NCBI GenBank assembly: GCA_036924085.1
Contig: JAVGWX010000002.1
Location: forward strand, 44,659,666 to 44,723,665
Direction: 5' to 3'
From: Ariolimax columbianus
Lineage: Eukaryota; Mollusca; Gastropoda; Stylommatophora; Arionidae
Length of the DNA: 64,000 nucleotides
Each line of letters opens with the position of its first letter. Within the stretch, counting starts at the first letter, position 1. The notes under the pieces were generated by a model. That model searched no databases, was not told where the DNA came from, and saw only the letters and a list, made by a program, of their open reading frames with translations. A program made the translations under genes and the position numbers. Below, piece after piece: positions 31,980-42,990 of this stretch.

Positions 31980-34900
31980 ATGTTTTAGTTGAGGTTCTAG
32001 TTTCTGGCTGGTTGTTGTTGTATGTTTGATGTTCTGGTTTCTGTTGCATGTTTGAGGTTCTGGTTTCTGGCTGGTTGTTGTTGCATATTTGAGGTTCTGG
32101 TTTCTGGCTGGTTGTTGTTGCATATTTGAGGTTCTGGTTTCTGGCTGGTTGTTGTTGCATGTTTGACGTTCTGGTTGTTGTTACATGTTTGAGGTTCTGG
32201 TTTCTGGCTAGTTCCGGTTCTAGTTTCTGGCTGGTTGCTGTTACATGTTTGAGGCTCTGGTAGCTGTCTAGTTGTTGTTACATGTTTGAGGCTCTGGTTG
32301 TTGTTGCATGTTTGAGGCTCTGGTTGTTGTTGCATGTTTGAGGCTCTGGTTGTTGTTGCATGTTTGAGGCTCTGGTTGTTGTTGCATGTTTGAGGCTGTG
32401 GTTGTTGTTGCATGTTTGAGGCTCTGGTTGTTGTTGCATGTTTGAGGCTCTGGTTGTTGTTGCATGTTTGAGGCTCTGGTTGTTGTTGCATGTTTGAGGC
32501 TCTGGTTGTTGTTGCATGTTTGAGATTCTGGTTTCTGGCTGGTTGTTGTTACATGTTTGATGCTCTGGTTTCTGTCTGGTTGTTGTTACGTGTTTGAGGT
32601 TCTGGTTTCTGGATGGTTGTTGCGTGTTTGAGATTCTGGTTTTTGGCTGGTTGTTGTTACATGTTTAAGGTTCTGGTTTCTGGATGCTTGTTGCATGTTT
32701 GAGATTCTGGTTTCTGGCTGGTTGTTGTTGCATGTTTGTGGTTTCTGGCTGGTTGTTGTTACATATTTGAGGCTCTGGTTGTTGTTGCATGTTTAATATT
32801 TCTGATTGTTGTTACACGTTTGAGGCTCTGGTTGTTGTTGCATGTTTGAGGCTCTGGTTGTTGTTGCATGTTTGAGGCTCTGGTTTTTGTTACATGTTTG
32901 AGGCTTTGGTTTCTGGCTTGTTGTTGTTACATGTTTGAGGCTCTGGTATCTGGCTGGTTGTTGTTACATGTTTGAGGTTCTGGTTGTTGTTACATGTTTG
33001 AGGTTCTGGTGGTTGTTACATGTTTGAGGCTCTGGTTTCTGGCTGGTTGTTGTCACATGTTTGAAGCTCTGGTTTTTGGCTGGTTGCTGTTACATGTTTG
33101 AGGTTCTGGTTTCTGGCTGGCTGCTGTTACATGTTTGAGGTTCTGTTTCTGGCTGGTTGTTGCATGTTTGAGATTCTGGTTGTTGTTGCATGTTTGTGGT
33201 TCTGGTTTCTGTCTGGTTGTTGTTACATGTTTGAGGTTCTGGTTTCTGGATGGTTGTTGCGTGTTTGAGATTCTGATTTCTGGCTGGTTGTTGTTACATG
33301 TTTGAGGTTCTGGTTTCTGGATGGTTGTTGCATGTTTGAGATTCTGGTTTCTGGCTGGTTGTTGTTACATATTTGAGGCTCTGGTTGTTGTTGCATGTTT
33401 GAGGTTCTGATTGTTGTTACATGTTTGAGGCTCTGGTTTCTGTCTAGTTGTTGTTACATGGTTGAGGCTCTGGTTGTTGTTGCATGTTTGAGGTTCTGAT
33501 TGTTGTTACATATTTGAGGTTCTGGTTGTTGTTGCATGTTTGTGGTTCTGGTTTCTGTCTGGTTGTTGTTACATGTTTGAGGTTCTGGTTTCTGGATGGT
33601 TGTTGCGTGTTTGAGATTCTGGTTTCTGGCTGGTTGTTGTTACATGTTTGAGGTTCTGGTTCCTGGATGGTTGTTGCATGTTTGAGATTCTGGTTTCTGG
33701 CTGGTTGTTGTTACATATTTGAGGCTCTGGTTGTTGTTGCATGTTTGAGGTTCTGATTGTTGTTACATGTTTGAGGCTCTGGTTTCTGTCTAGTTGTTGT
33801 TACATGGTTGAGGCTCTGGTTGTTGTTGCATGTTTGAGGTTCTGATTGTTGTTACATATTTGAGGTTCTGGTTGTTGTTGCATGTTTGAGGTTCTGATTG
33901 TTGTTACATGTTTGAGATTCTGGTTTCTGGCTGGTTGTTGTTACATGTTTGAGGTTCTGGTTTCTGGATGGTTGTTGCATGTTTGAGATTCTGGTTTCTG
34001 GCTGGTTGTTGTTACATATTTGAGGCTCTGGTTGTTGTTACATGTTTGAGGTTCTGGTTCCTGGATGGTTGTTGCATGTTTGAGATTCTGGTTTCTGGCT
34101 GGTTGTTGTTACATATTTGAGGCTCTGGTTGTTGTTGCATGTTTGAGGTTCTGATTGTTGTTACATGTTTGAGGCTCTGGTTTCTGTCTAGTTGTTGTTA
34201 CATGGTTGAGGCTCTGGTTGTTGTTGCATGTTTGAGGTTCTGATTGTTGTTACATATTTGAGGTTCTGGTTGTTGTTGCATGTTTGAGGTTCTGATTGTT
34301 GTTACATGTTTGAGATTCTGGTTTCTGGCTGGTTGTTGTTACATGTTTGAGGTTCTGGTTTCTGGATGGTTGTTGCATGTTTGAGATTCTGGTTTCTGGC
34401 TGGTTGTTGTTACATATTTGAGGCTCTGGTTGTTGTTGCATGTTTGAGGTTCTGATTGATGTTACATGGTTGAGGCTCTGGTTGTTGTTGCATGTTTGAG
34501 GCTCTGGTTGTTGTTTCATGTTTGAGGCTCTGGATTTTGTTGCATGTTTGAGATTCTGGTTTCTGGCTGGTTGTTGTTACATGTTTGAGGCTCTGGTATC
34601 TGGCTGGTTGTTGTTACATGTTTGACGTTCTGGTTTTTGTTACATGTTTGAGGTTCTGGTTGTTGTTACATGTTTGAGGTTCTGGTTGTTGTTAGATGTT
34701 TGAGGTTCTGGTTGTTGATACAAGTTTGAGGCTCTGGTTTCTGGCTGGTTGTCGTCACATGTTTGATTTTCTGGTTTCTGGCTGGTTGTTGTTACATGTT
34801 TGATGCTCTGGTTTTTGGTTGGTTGCTGTTACATGTTTGAGGTTCTGGTTTCTGGCTGGCTGCTGTTACATGTTTGAGGTTCTGTTTCTGGCTGGTTGTT

Positions 34901-35357
34901 GTTACATGTTTGAGGTTCTGTTTCTGGCTGGTTGTTGTTACATGTTTGATGCTCTGGTTTCTGGCTGGCTGCTGTTACATGTTTTAGGTTCTGGTTGGCT
35001 GCTGTTACATGTTTGAGGTTCTGGTTTCTGGCTGGTTGCTGTTACATGTTTGAGGTTCTGTTTCTGGCTGGTTGTTGTTACTTGTTTGAGGTTCTGATTG
35101 TTGCTACTTGTTTGAGGTTCTGGTTGTTGTTACATGTTTGAGGTTCTGGTTGTTGCACGTTTGAGGTTCTGGTTGTTGCATGTTTGAGGTTCTGGTAGTT
35201 GCATGTTTGATGTTCTGGTTGTTGTTACATGTTTGAGGTTCTGGTTGTTGTTATATGTTTGAGGTCTGGTTGTTGTTACATGTTTGAGGTTATGGTTTCT
35301 GGCTGGTTGCTGTTATATGTTTGAGGTTCTGGCTTCTGGCTGGTTGTTGCATGTTTA
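31980..35357. repeat. Long GT-rich minisatellite, mixed 26- and about 37-39-bp units
   Basis: The core TGTTTGAGGTTCTGGTTGTT appears throughout. Short units (TGTTTGAGGCTCTGGTTGTTG plus TTGCA, with the longer string split here) alternate with long ones that add TTCTGGCTGG. The plus strand is almost free of A/C outside fixed positions. Composite blocks recur: the same mixed series begins at 33,367, 33,713 and 34,111. Gln/Asn/Thr-rich minus-strand frames are artefacts of the array. Confidence 0.96.
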
Positions 35358-35559
35358 AGCAGAATCCCATGTGTGCCCAACATAATGGAATGTGATTTTC
35401 GTCTATCCTGAATAGATTGTTCGTACCTCACCTGCATGCTGTTGTTATTGTCAGTGTGGATGTCTAGTGATTGATGCAGTGATGATACAGCTGCTAATAT
35501 TTCCGTCCTACCTTTAATTGTTTGTTCTTCAATTAAGAAGGGAAGTTTAGCCCGTGAAT
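35358..35559. other. Unassigned spacer
   Basis: No feature recognised. Confidence 0.4.
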
Positions 35560-36830
35560 CTAATCAACAACAAACAATTCATGATAGTACATACCAAAAA
35601 AGCATGTGTTGCCAAGCTGATTTCTTTGCCCCATCTTTTTTTTTTCTAAAATTCCATCGTCACGTTTATCATTCTGCAGATACAGCAATTTGGCTTGGAC
35701 ATATCCCATCACCATTGATGAACATACATTTGCACTGCTGATATCACGCGTAAGTTGTTCAAAGACTTTCACTAACGTCATAACGCTAATCGACACTGTT
35801 CAGTAATATCGTAACGCTAATCGATACTGAAAGTGTTCCAACTATAAAGCCAAACCTGTAGTAATTTGCTTGGCCGTAACATTGAGTGAATGTATTCGTT
35901 TGAGGAAAATCATCTCATCAAAAAGATGAAGTGATATTTATATTGCCTTCTTCCTTTATAATTATTCTGCTAATCATGAGCATATATCGTCACTACTGAA
36001 GTCATTACATTTCTAGAGAAACTCAAAACAGGCCAGAAATTAGATTGAGTGACTCAAACCACCTTCTAAGACGTGATATTATTGAGTCAACAATAACAAA
36101 GAAGAGACTGATTCTGTGATGTCGCTCAACATCAGAATCATGGCAAAGTTTGCGACGCATGTAGACTGAGATTTGGCAATATTCAAGATCGCACCCCATT
36201 GCTCATGAATCTGCTGAGTATCAGCAATGAGGTTTTCAATGTTACCCCTCACAACATCAAACATGCTTCAATCACCAGATTAGTCAACCTAACCCACAAG
36301 AATCTGATTAGAACAAATTCAAATGTTGAGATGTGTTTCTGGATAGACGAAAGTTCAGTTCGAGCCTGTGCAGTGAGAGTGAGATAATCCAGTTCACTTA
36401 AAGTATTTCATAATTCACCCATATACTATACAATGGGTCTTACTACATTGATCCTTGCAGGCCAACTAGTTTATGACATCCCCAGAAATGAAACAGGAAG
36501 ATGTTGTTTTAAGATTTGCCACTTTTGAGGACTGCTGCTGAATAAATTGTAGATTTGCTCTATCTACCCAGAGTACTTGACTGCCTCTTGACATGATTCA
36601 GCACAGATAACACCAACAAGGTTTAATGTGTGGTTTGCACAGCTAGAGAAAATGTATGTAGGGTTATGCTCAAGGAGAAATGATTGTACACTATTACATT
36701 TGATAGTCATGTTCGATCCATTATCTTAGCTTTTAAATTGAAAATCTAATATCAACTCTTCTAGAATTGCCAGAACTCGAGTGCCGATAGCAGTTTCTCT
36801 TCCAGTCTGTTTTTAACAAAATATTGTCAA
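35560..36830 (-). pseudogene. hAT-type transposase remnant (ZMYM1/DUF4371-like)
   Basis: On the minus strand, from about 36,810 to 36,480: AIGTRVLAILEELILDFQF, DNGSNMTIKCNSVQSFL, SSCANHTLNLVGVICAESC, IEQIYNLFSSSPQKWQIL and SWPARINVVRPIV. The D-G-x-N-M and C-A-N-H-x-L-N-L-V motifs with the SSSP-x-W segment mark the RNase H-like core of hAT-derived proteins of the ZMYM1/DUF4371 group. A later frame gives DVVRGNIENLIADTQQIHEQ, a typical helical insertion. Stops lie at several points. The C-terminal dimerisation domain is not recognisable. Such proteins can be domesticated, but the stops rule that out here. Confidence 0.75.
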
Positions 36831-36839
36831 AACACAAAA

Positions 36840-37716
36840 ACCACTCTTAAATTTAAAAACATGTTATGAAAATCTGTATATATATATCGATAGTGGTTTG
36901 TTCTTTGTAAGAGCTGTTTGGCGTAGCAATAACAATTATTAAAACATATTTGACATTTTGGATCTCATTAAGAATATAATTTTACACAAATGATCCACAG
37001 ATGTTAATAATGAATTCATTCCGGGTGTGCGTGGAAAGATAATGTACTTGCATGCACTTCTGATTCACGTACGATTCTCGAATAATCTAAACATGTTCAA
37101 TTAAAAGGGCCTCATATTTACTAAGCACCTCAATTTTTGCATAGAAAGTTGACATTGCTGTGATCATCAATGAGGTTACTAGAACCAGAACGCAGGTTCC
37201 CGCTCGGAAAGAAGAACAAAAATAACATCCAGGATCCGCTTAAGAATTTTCCTCCGCGAATTGACTTCTGTAGCGAGATTGACTAAGATTATATTCTCTA
37301 GACTTATCAGCCGCCATCAGACTCTGCCGATGCTCCAACCTAGTTTATTGTCCAGCTTTTGGCATCATGGGATAAGGAAACCTTTCCCGATGCAATACCA
37401 GGATTCAAGTAATGATGTGTGTGTCGGTTTATGCAACATTTGATGAAAATGAAGCATGGCGCACCATGCAGAGGTTGTATTACTGTACTCCAACAAAACC
37501 AACGTCTCTGGTGCAAGTCTCACATTTGGATATAATTTTTGCCATCACACAATTAGTGAAAGCATGATTTTCAGTACCTTTTGGAATCTTACTAATAGTT
37601 ATTATTTTGAGATCACACTTGTCAAAAATGCTAAAGTTGTAACTATAAGCAAATTGAAAGATAACGCCAAAAAGGTAAATCTAAGGCGCGCCCTCCTCTC
37701 CATCCCCCCCCCCCGG
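36840..37716. other. Unassigned, AT-rich; may hold more of the hAT remnant
   Basis: Follows upstream of the transposase remnant on its strand, but no domain can be named. Confidence 0.35.
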
Positions 37717-37726
37717 CTTTATATAT

Positions 37727-37960
37727 CCTTTGGGGATTCCGTGACGAAGTGGTTAAGCCGTCGGCCTCGTGATCAGGGGGTGTGGGTTCGACTCCGAACT
37801 CCGTCGTCTTTTTCACGGGTGCTTGATGCTGAGTCCCCCGCATCTCGTAGTTGCTCCCTAGTCGTCTTGTCCTTGACTTGCTACTGGGGTCGGGCGGCAC
37901 GTGACGAGAGAGAGTTGATAAACATTCGCGCAGTTAATCCTTACTAAAAATGTCGCTAGC
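37727..37960 (+). repeat. tRNA-derived SINE, family D
   Basis: The head GACGAAGTGGTTAAGCCGTC has a good A box, and GTGGGTTCGACTCCG has a perfect B box core (GGTTCGACTCC). GACGAAG pairs with CTCCGTC at six of seven positions, like an acceptor stem. The unrelated body GTCTTTTTCACGGGTGCTTG continues to ACTAAAAATG. CTTTATATAT at 37,717-37,726 and again at about 38,008-38,017 may be a target duplication, but the sequence is low complexity. It is not called as a functional tRNA because of the attached body and the imperfect anticodon arm. Confidence 0.7.
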
Positions 37961-38669
37961 AAAATAAATTATGCCATCATCGTCTACGATGGACGGCGGC
38001 CTCAGCCTTTATATATATATATAAAATCAGCCAGGACAGCCATGAACGTCATAATGTCTTCCATCGCTACGTGCAGGACCGTGCAATAAAATACAACTTG
38101 TTTGAAGCCAAGTTTTTCCAGCGCTCTGCCAAGTCTCACACGTAGTCATCTCAGAGTTAATAGACTTCAGCCCCTGCACGCGCTTGACACCGGATTGTAT
38201 ACTGATTGTTCAACATAAATAGTGGAGACGTTAAGAGTGTATCTAACTAGTGGACCCATAACATCCATGAACACTGCCAGTCAATATTTTTTTCTCCCTA
38301 ACTCTTCCTTGTTTGTGAAGAGTGGTGGACAAGAAGGAAAGAGTTTTAAAACACATTGAAACAATTTAAAAGAAAAACATCTTACTTTGCACTTCAACTT
38401 TAGAGAGTCGATTCCTTTCTGAACTAGATTTCCGTGACACCATTCCTGTGCCAGTGACTGGAATACGTTTTGTTCAATCTGGATCATTCACGGCAACAGC
38501 TGCAGCTGATGAAACACTTATGTGATGTTCTTTTTCCAGTTTGTTTTATAACAACAAATATGTAATAGCACTTTTGTGTTCCATTGTCGCTACATCCTTC
38601 AAAAGCTGACAATGCACTGTAGCCAAATAGCGAAAATAATTAATAATTGTTTTAACCTAATATGCATCG

Positions 38670-38671
<2 letters not shown>
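37961..38671. other. Unassigned, no gene seen
   Basis: AT-rich with no recognised domain. A 68-codon minus-strand frame is not assignable. Confidence 0.4.
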
Positions 38672-38721
<50 letters not shown>

Positions 38722-38725
38722 TGCG
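38672..38725. repeat. (AT)n then (GA)n microsatellite
   Basis: TATATATA is followed by GAGAGAGAGA. Confidence 0.9.
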
Positions 38726-40858
38726 CGAGCACGATGAGTGGCTGAATCCCAGACTGCATGCAGCGAGGATGGTCTCTATCCGATTTGACCAAGCACGGTG
38801 GTGTTTGGACGACCGCTGGGGTGAGAATATAACCGGGAGGGTCGTTTCCCATCCTTGATGACCATGGTCTGCTATTCGAGCAAATGAAAAAAAAAAATGT
38901 CCCCGTTGCTTTTTAAAAATAAAATAAAAATTGTATGTGTTTGACTCACTAGTTACGACTGGAGGAGGCGCGCCTATTCCACCTCAGACCGTAGTCAATT
39001 TTGGCGATATTAAGACGCATAAACCAGTGCTCGGATGCGTGTGTGTATCTGTACCTAACATAGATAAATATATAATTAATTAAATAAATTAAATAACTAC
39101 GGTTGATGTAATATAAAATAAGTATAAAAGAGTATAAGTATATAATGGTGAGGATGCCCACAGAAGGAATATACATATATATATATATATATATATACGT
39201 ATAACTTTAAATTCCCACATGTATCTATCTATACACATACTTACACATATACATACACACACACACACACTTATACCCATCTACACATATGTATATAATT
39301 CGTGGAGGACTTAAAATGACTTAAGAAGATAATAGGGGTTAGTCTATATATAATCTAAACAGCTGTTAACAGAGTTCTACTACTTATATAGGAGTGATGA
39401 TGGTTCTATATATTATCGCCTCCTACTGATGCTGATTCCACCTGGAGTTAATGTCAATAATGTTTTACACTATGCCTTGGGACGATGAGGCTAATCTGGT
39501 CAGTCAAGGCCCACTGGTTTATACAGGATCAAAGAAGACATAATGGCCAAGGTCATAACCTGGACACCCCGCTTTGGTCACCCTGGAAACAGGCTGTTGT
39601 CGAGGCCAACAGTCTGGTTAATCAAGGTTAGTTTCGACGTGATCCCCGTATACGTGACCAACCCGCATAAGAAGACATGCACTACAGGCGCCTAGAGTAC
39701 CCAGGTCTACCCTCGTCAGCACTATCAGGATGCGAGTTAAGTCACTTCAACCCGCCAATCAATGCTCCTTTCAGGTCGCACCAACTAGCAACATATTCAC
39801 TGTGGGTATTCGCAAACAACCATAAATGCTTTAAGTATTTGTTCAATCATTATAATATAACCTAGATAATTGTATCTCAGTGGTCAAGTATTCCGTTGCC
39901 GCTGACATCTTTCTCTTATAACCGGTTATTCAACCCATGAAGTGTCTCTGACTTACAACACTTGTCTTTCATTACAAATGAGTTGGGTTCCCACCTGTTG
40001 CGCCTTGTGATGTAGTCTACCCATTTAAACAAGTCCCATCAGAAAAGGCACAGGTCACTCAACCACACTGAGAAGTCCAATAATGGAAGTCTCTATCACT
40101 GAGTCCCATACAACAGTGTCTATTATAGGCTTACCCTCGCCTTTGCATGTAAGCGGCGTGGCTGTTGATGATCCCAGCGAAGCATATGAACAGGTCTTAA
40201 GATGGAACACGACTGAAGGTCTTATACTGTAACCAGCAAAATATGGAAAGTAAGCCTAAGTGTAAAAGAGAGGCGTGGGTGATTTTGTTGGTCTGTGACA
40301 CGAATTCCCTGTTATAGATCACCCACAACCGATTCCTTTTTGTGGCAAATCAGAATATTAAGTTAAAATGCATACGATTGATAACGGTGAAAAATGAGGT
40401 AATGAAAAATAAATGAAAACATACCAACAGAAAGAAGATCAAACGTAGATAGATGGAAACCCCAAAACGATGATACTTGGAATAAAAGAGGGAATAACTA
40501 TCCTTCCCAAGTAATTTGGAAGAAGAATAAACAAGCAGGTCTATCCTTGCCATTTGATGTTTGCAGTTCGTTTCATCAATTCTTAATGCGCTGTTTTTTG
40601 TCATGTTCCTCGTCAGGAGAAGTTTGAGTTTCATGGCCACATATATGCATTTCGCCACATGAGCTTCGCCAGAAACAAGCACGTTGTTTTGTTCAGCCTT
40701 AACTCGGTCCGATCGAGGCCTCATTTTGTGGTACTCAAATATTGTCGGTAATGTCCCTGGTACTATCTTCAAGTGTTTGTACTTTTATGTAGCAAGTTTG
40801 GAGGTACTCTTAGGGCTAAAACAATGTTTTATCTCTGCATTAGAGCTCTTCTTAGAGC
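38726..40858. other. Unassigned intergenic-like stretch with small microsatellites
   Basis: Contains (AT)n at 39,170-39,197 and (AC)n at about 39,255-39,270. A minus-strand frame of 140 codons (40,350-40,772) has no recognised domain. No gene supported. Confidence 0.4.
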
Positions 40859-41040
40859 GTCTGATCAGCGTAGTGTGTAGGTCACTCGCTTTTCGCGGGA
40901 GAGGTACGGGGGTTCAACTCTCGTTATCGCCACGCTTCTGTCGACCCAGCTGGGCTATTGCAAGGAAGGAAATTAGCCACCTCACCAACAAGCCATGACA
41001 TAGTACAGTGAAGGCTCTTAGACTTCATCCCCAACATATG
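40859..41040 (+). repeat. tRNA-derived SINE, family A, copy 3
   Basis: The head GTCTGATCAGCGTAGTGTGT and GGGGGTTCAACTCTCG (B box) is followed by GCCACGCTTCTGTCGACCCA, CACCTCACCAACAAGCC and CTCTTAGACTTCATCCC. It is diverged but in the family order. Confidence 0.7.
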
Positions 41041-41227
41041 TGTCCTCCATACGACGACCCTTCCCTTGACACTTGATATCACCTGTCCAATGTTAGGTGA
41101 CGTGAAGAGATGCAGTCTTCTTTCATAGTACCCTCTGATCTGTTTGGCCGTTCTTGCTTTCAACTAATGTATGTTTCTTAACCTTGTCAATCATCATTTT
41201 CTTATCTTCCCTTTTGATGTGGAGCTC
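41041..41227. other. Spacer between SINE and LINE tail
   Basis: No feature recognised. Confidence 0.4.
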
Positions 41228-41552
41228 TGAAATCTGGTGTTATAGGCTTGTTGGGCGGGTGAGTTTGGAGACATTTACTGAATGTTAAATCTGGTCTTAT
41301 AGGCTTGTTGGGCGGATGAGTTTGGAGACATTTACTGAATCTTAAATCTGGTGTTATAAGCTTGTTGGGCGGGTGAGTTTGGATACATTTACTGAATGTT
41401 AAATCTGATGTTATAGGCTTGTTGGGCGGGTGAGTTTGGAGACATTTACTGAATGTTAAATCTGGTGTTATAGGCTTGTTGGGCGGGTGAGTTTGGAGAC
41501 ATTTACTGAATCTTAAATCTGGTGTTATAGGCTTGTTGGGCGGGTGAGTTTG
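41228..41552. repeat. 57-bp in-frame tandem repeat at the end of the RNase H LINE, about 6 copies
   Basis: The unit TTATAGGCTTGTTGGGCGGG plus TGAGTTTGGAGACATTTACT and GAATGTTAAATCTGGTG repeats. As 57 is a multiple of three, the LINE frame on the minus strand stays open and reads THPPNKPITPDLTFSKCLQ per unit after KWETEQ. The copy at the window start continues differently after KWETEH, so the array replaced or was inserted into the normal C-terminus. Confidence 0.92.
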
Positions 41553-42660
41553 TTCTGTTTCCCATTTGGCTATGTATCTGGCCCTAATAAACCTTTTGGA
41601 CTCTTCGTAGGTCACACTAGAATCTGGTTGTGGTAGTCTTGCACCTTCTTTTGCCAGTCTGTCTGCCTCCTCGTTTCATTGGATTTTACAGTGGGATGGA
41701 ACCCACTGAACCACTACTCTTTTTGGTGCGGACTGCTGGCATAGTTGACAGAGTACTGCTCTTAAATCATTAAGTTTAGTATTTTTCTGGCTTTTTAGTG
41801 CTGTAACCACGGCCAGAGCATCTGTAAACAGGACTATCTGGCTTTAATTTCTTTCGCCTGTCAGAATTGCTTTTACTGCAGCCTTCAGTACCTCTGCCTC
41901 CGCTCTGAAATTGCTTGAGAATTTTCCAATTGCCTCTGACAGTGTTATTTTTCTACCATTTGTTAGGCTCAGGAATACCTCTCCCCCTCCATTATGTGTT
42001 GTGTTTGTTACAGTTACGGTGTATGCATGGGTCCAGTATGCTTGGGTAGTTATCCGATATGTACCTCAGAGTTATGTCTCTTCTTTCTTTTTCAGTCTGG
42101 CTGTTCTTGTTTCCAATACCTGGTATATTTTCTACCACCTCCGGAATGATATGCTGCTTCCATGTGGGTTTGCGTACAGTAGGGATGGACTTTGGTGTTG
42201 TTTTGGTGTTCATAGGGTCTTCGTTCATCTTTGCTTTGGCTATATCTGCAAAGTTTCTCCGCTTTAGTTTCCTTTTTCCAAATCTATTTAGTCTCTGATG
42301 CATTTGATGGGCTGTCAGTCTTCTGAGTTTCTCTGCTTGCTGCTGGGCCCTGCAGTCTCTTCTGTCGGTCATGGATTGCAGTTTTGTAATCTTTTCAAGT
42401 TCTACAATTGGCGTTGATTTCATGCCTCCTGTTATAATTCTCATGGCTTAGTTTTGAAGTTTGTTAATTTTATCAAAGTTCGCCTTTGCTGATGTTGTCC
42501 ATGCCGCAATGCCATACTCGAGAACTGGTCTCACTCTTCCAGTGTACAGTTTCTTTAGTATACTTTCGTCTGCTCTCCAGCTTGTGCCAGCAAGTTTCCT
42601 AATGATTGCCATTCTTTGTCTGGCTCTCATTCGAAAACGTTGTTTATAAATATACCAGAT
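41552..42660 (-). pseudogene. RNase H-bearing LINE ORF2, C-terminal third, two frameshifts
   Basis: Minus strand, 5' to 3'. The RT tail gives ARQRMAIIRKLAGTSWRAD, KKLYTGRVRPVLEYGIAAWT and AMRIITGGMKSTPIVELEK. A basic linker follows (QQQAEKLRRLTAHQMHQRL). RNase H then gives GGGGEVFLSLTNGRKITLSE, NFRAEAEVLKAAVKAIL, the TDALAVVTALKSQKN segment, VVQWVPSHC, and NEEADRLAKEGARLPQP. It continues as TYEESKRFIRARYIAKW into the 57-bp array. A stop after GERN, one after HCKIQ and a frame change after the RT part break it. The RT catalytic core is gone. It is the best preserved member of the family seen at 1-400, 6.6-7.4 and 54.6 kb. Confidence 0.85.
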
Positions 42661-42990
42661 ATGATATCCTCCTGATTTTTCTGATTGAAGACAAACGATT
42701 GAATGTCTAAAGAATGACATTGTCTATGGACAAAGTAGCAATCATATTCAGATCAGATTTTCTGCTTGAACAGAAACCATCGAATGTATAGAAGAGTGAG
42801 ACATTGTCTATGGACAAAGTAGCAATCATATTCAGATCAGATTTTCTGCTTGAACAGAAACCATCGAATGTATAGAAGAGTGAGACATTGTCTATGGACA
42901 AAGTAGCAATCATATTCAGATCAGATTTTCTGCTTGAACAGAAACCATCGAATGTATAGAAGAGTGAGACATTGTCTATGGACACACATG
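42660..42990. repeat. 84-bp tandem repeat, about 3.5 copies
   Basis: The unit contains CATTGTCTATGGACAAAGTA, GCAATCATATTCAGATCAGA and TTTTCTGCTTGAACAGAAAC. The leftmost copy, which borders the LINE, is degenerate. The 84-bp unit is a multiple of three, so a minus frame stays open. Confidence 0.92.

Noticed and set aside
31980..34520. Gln/Asn-rich prion-like proteins on the minus strand
   Set aside because: Composition results from the GT-rich minisatellite; frames shift with unit length.
37727..37800. Functional tRNA gene at SINE D head
   Set aside because: Anticodon arm is irregular and the head is fused to a SINE body.
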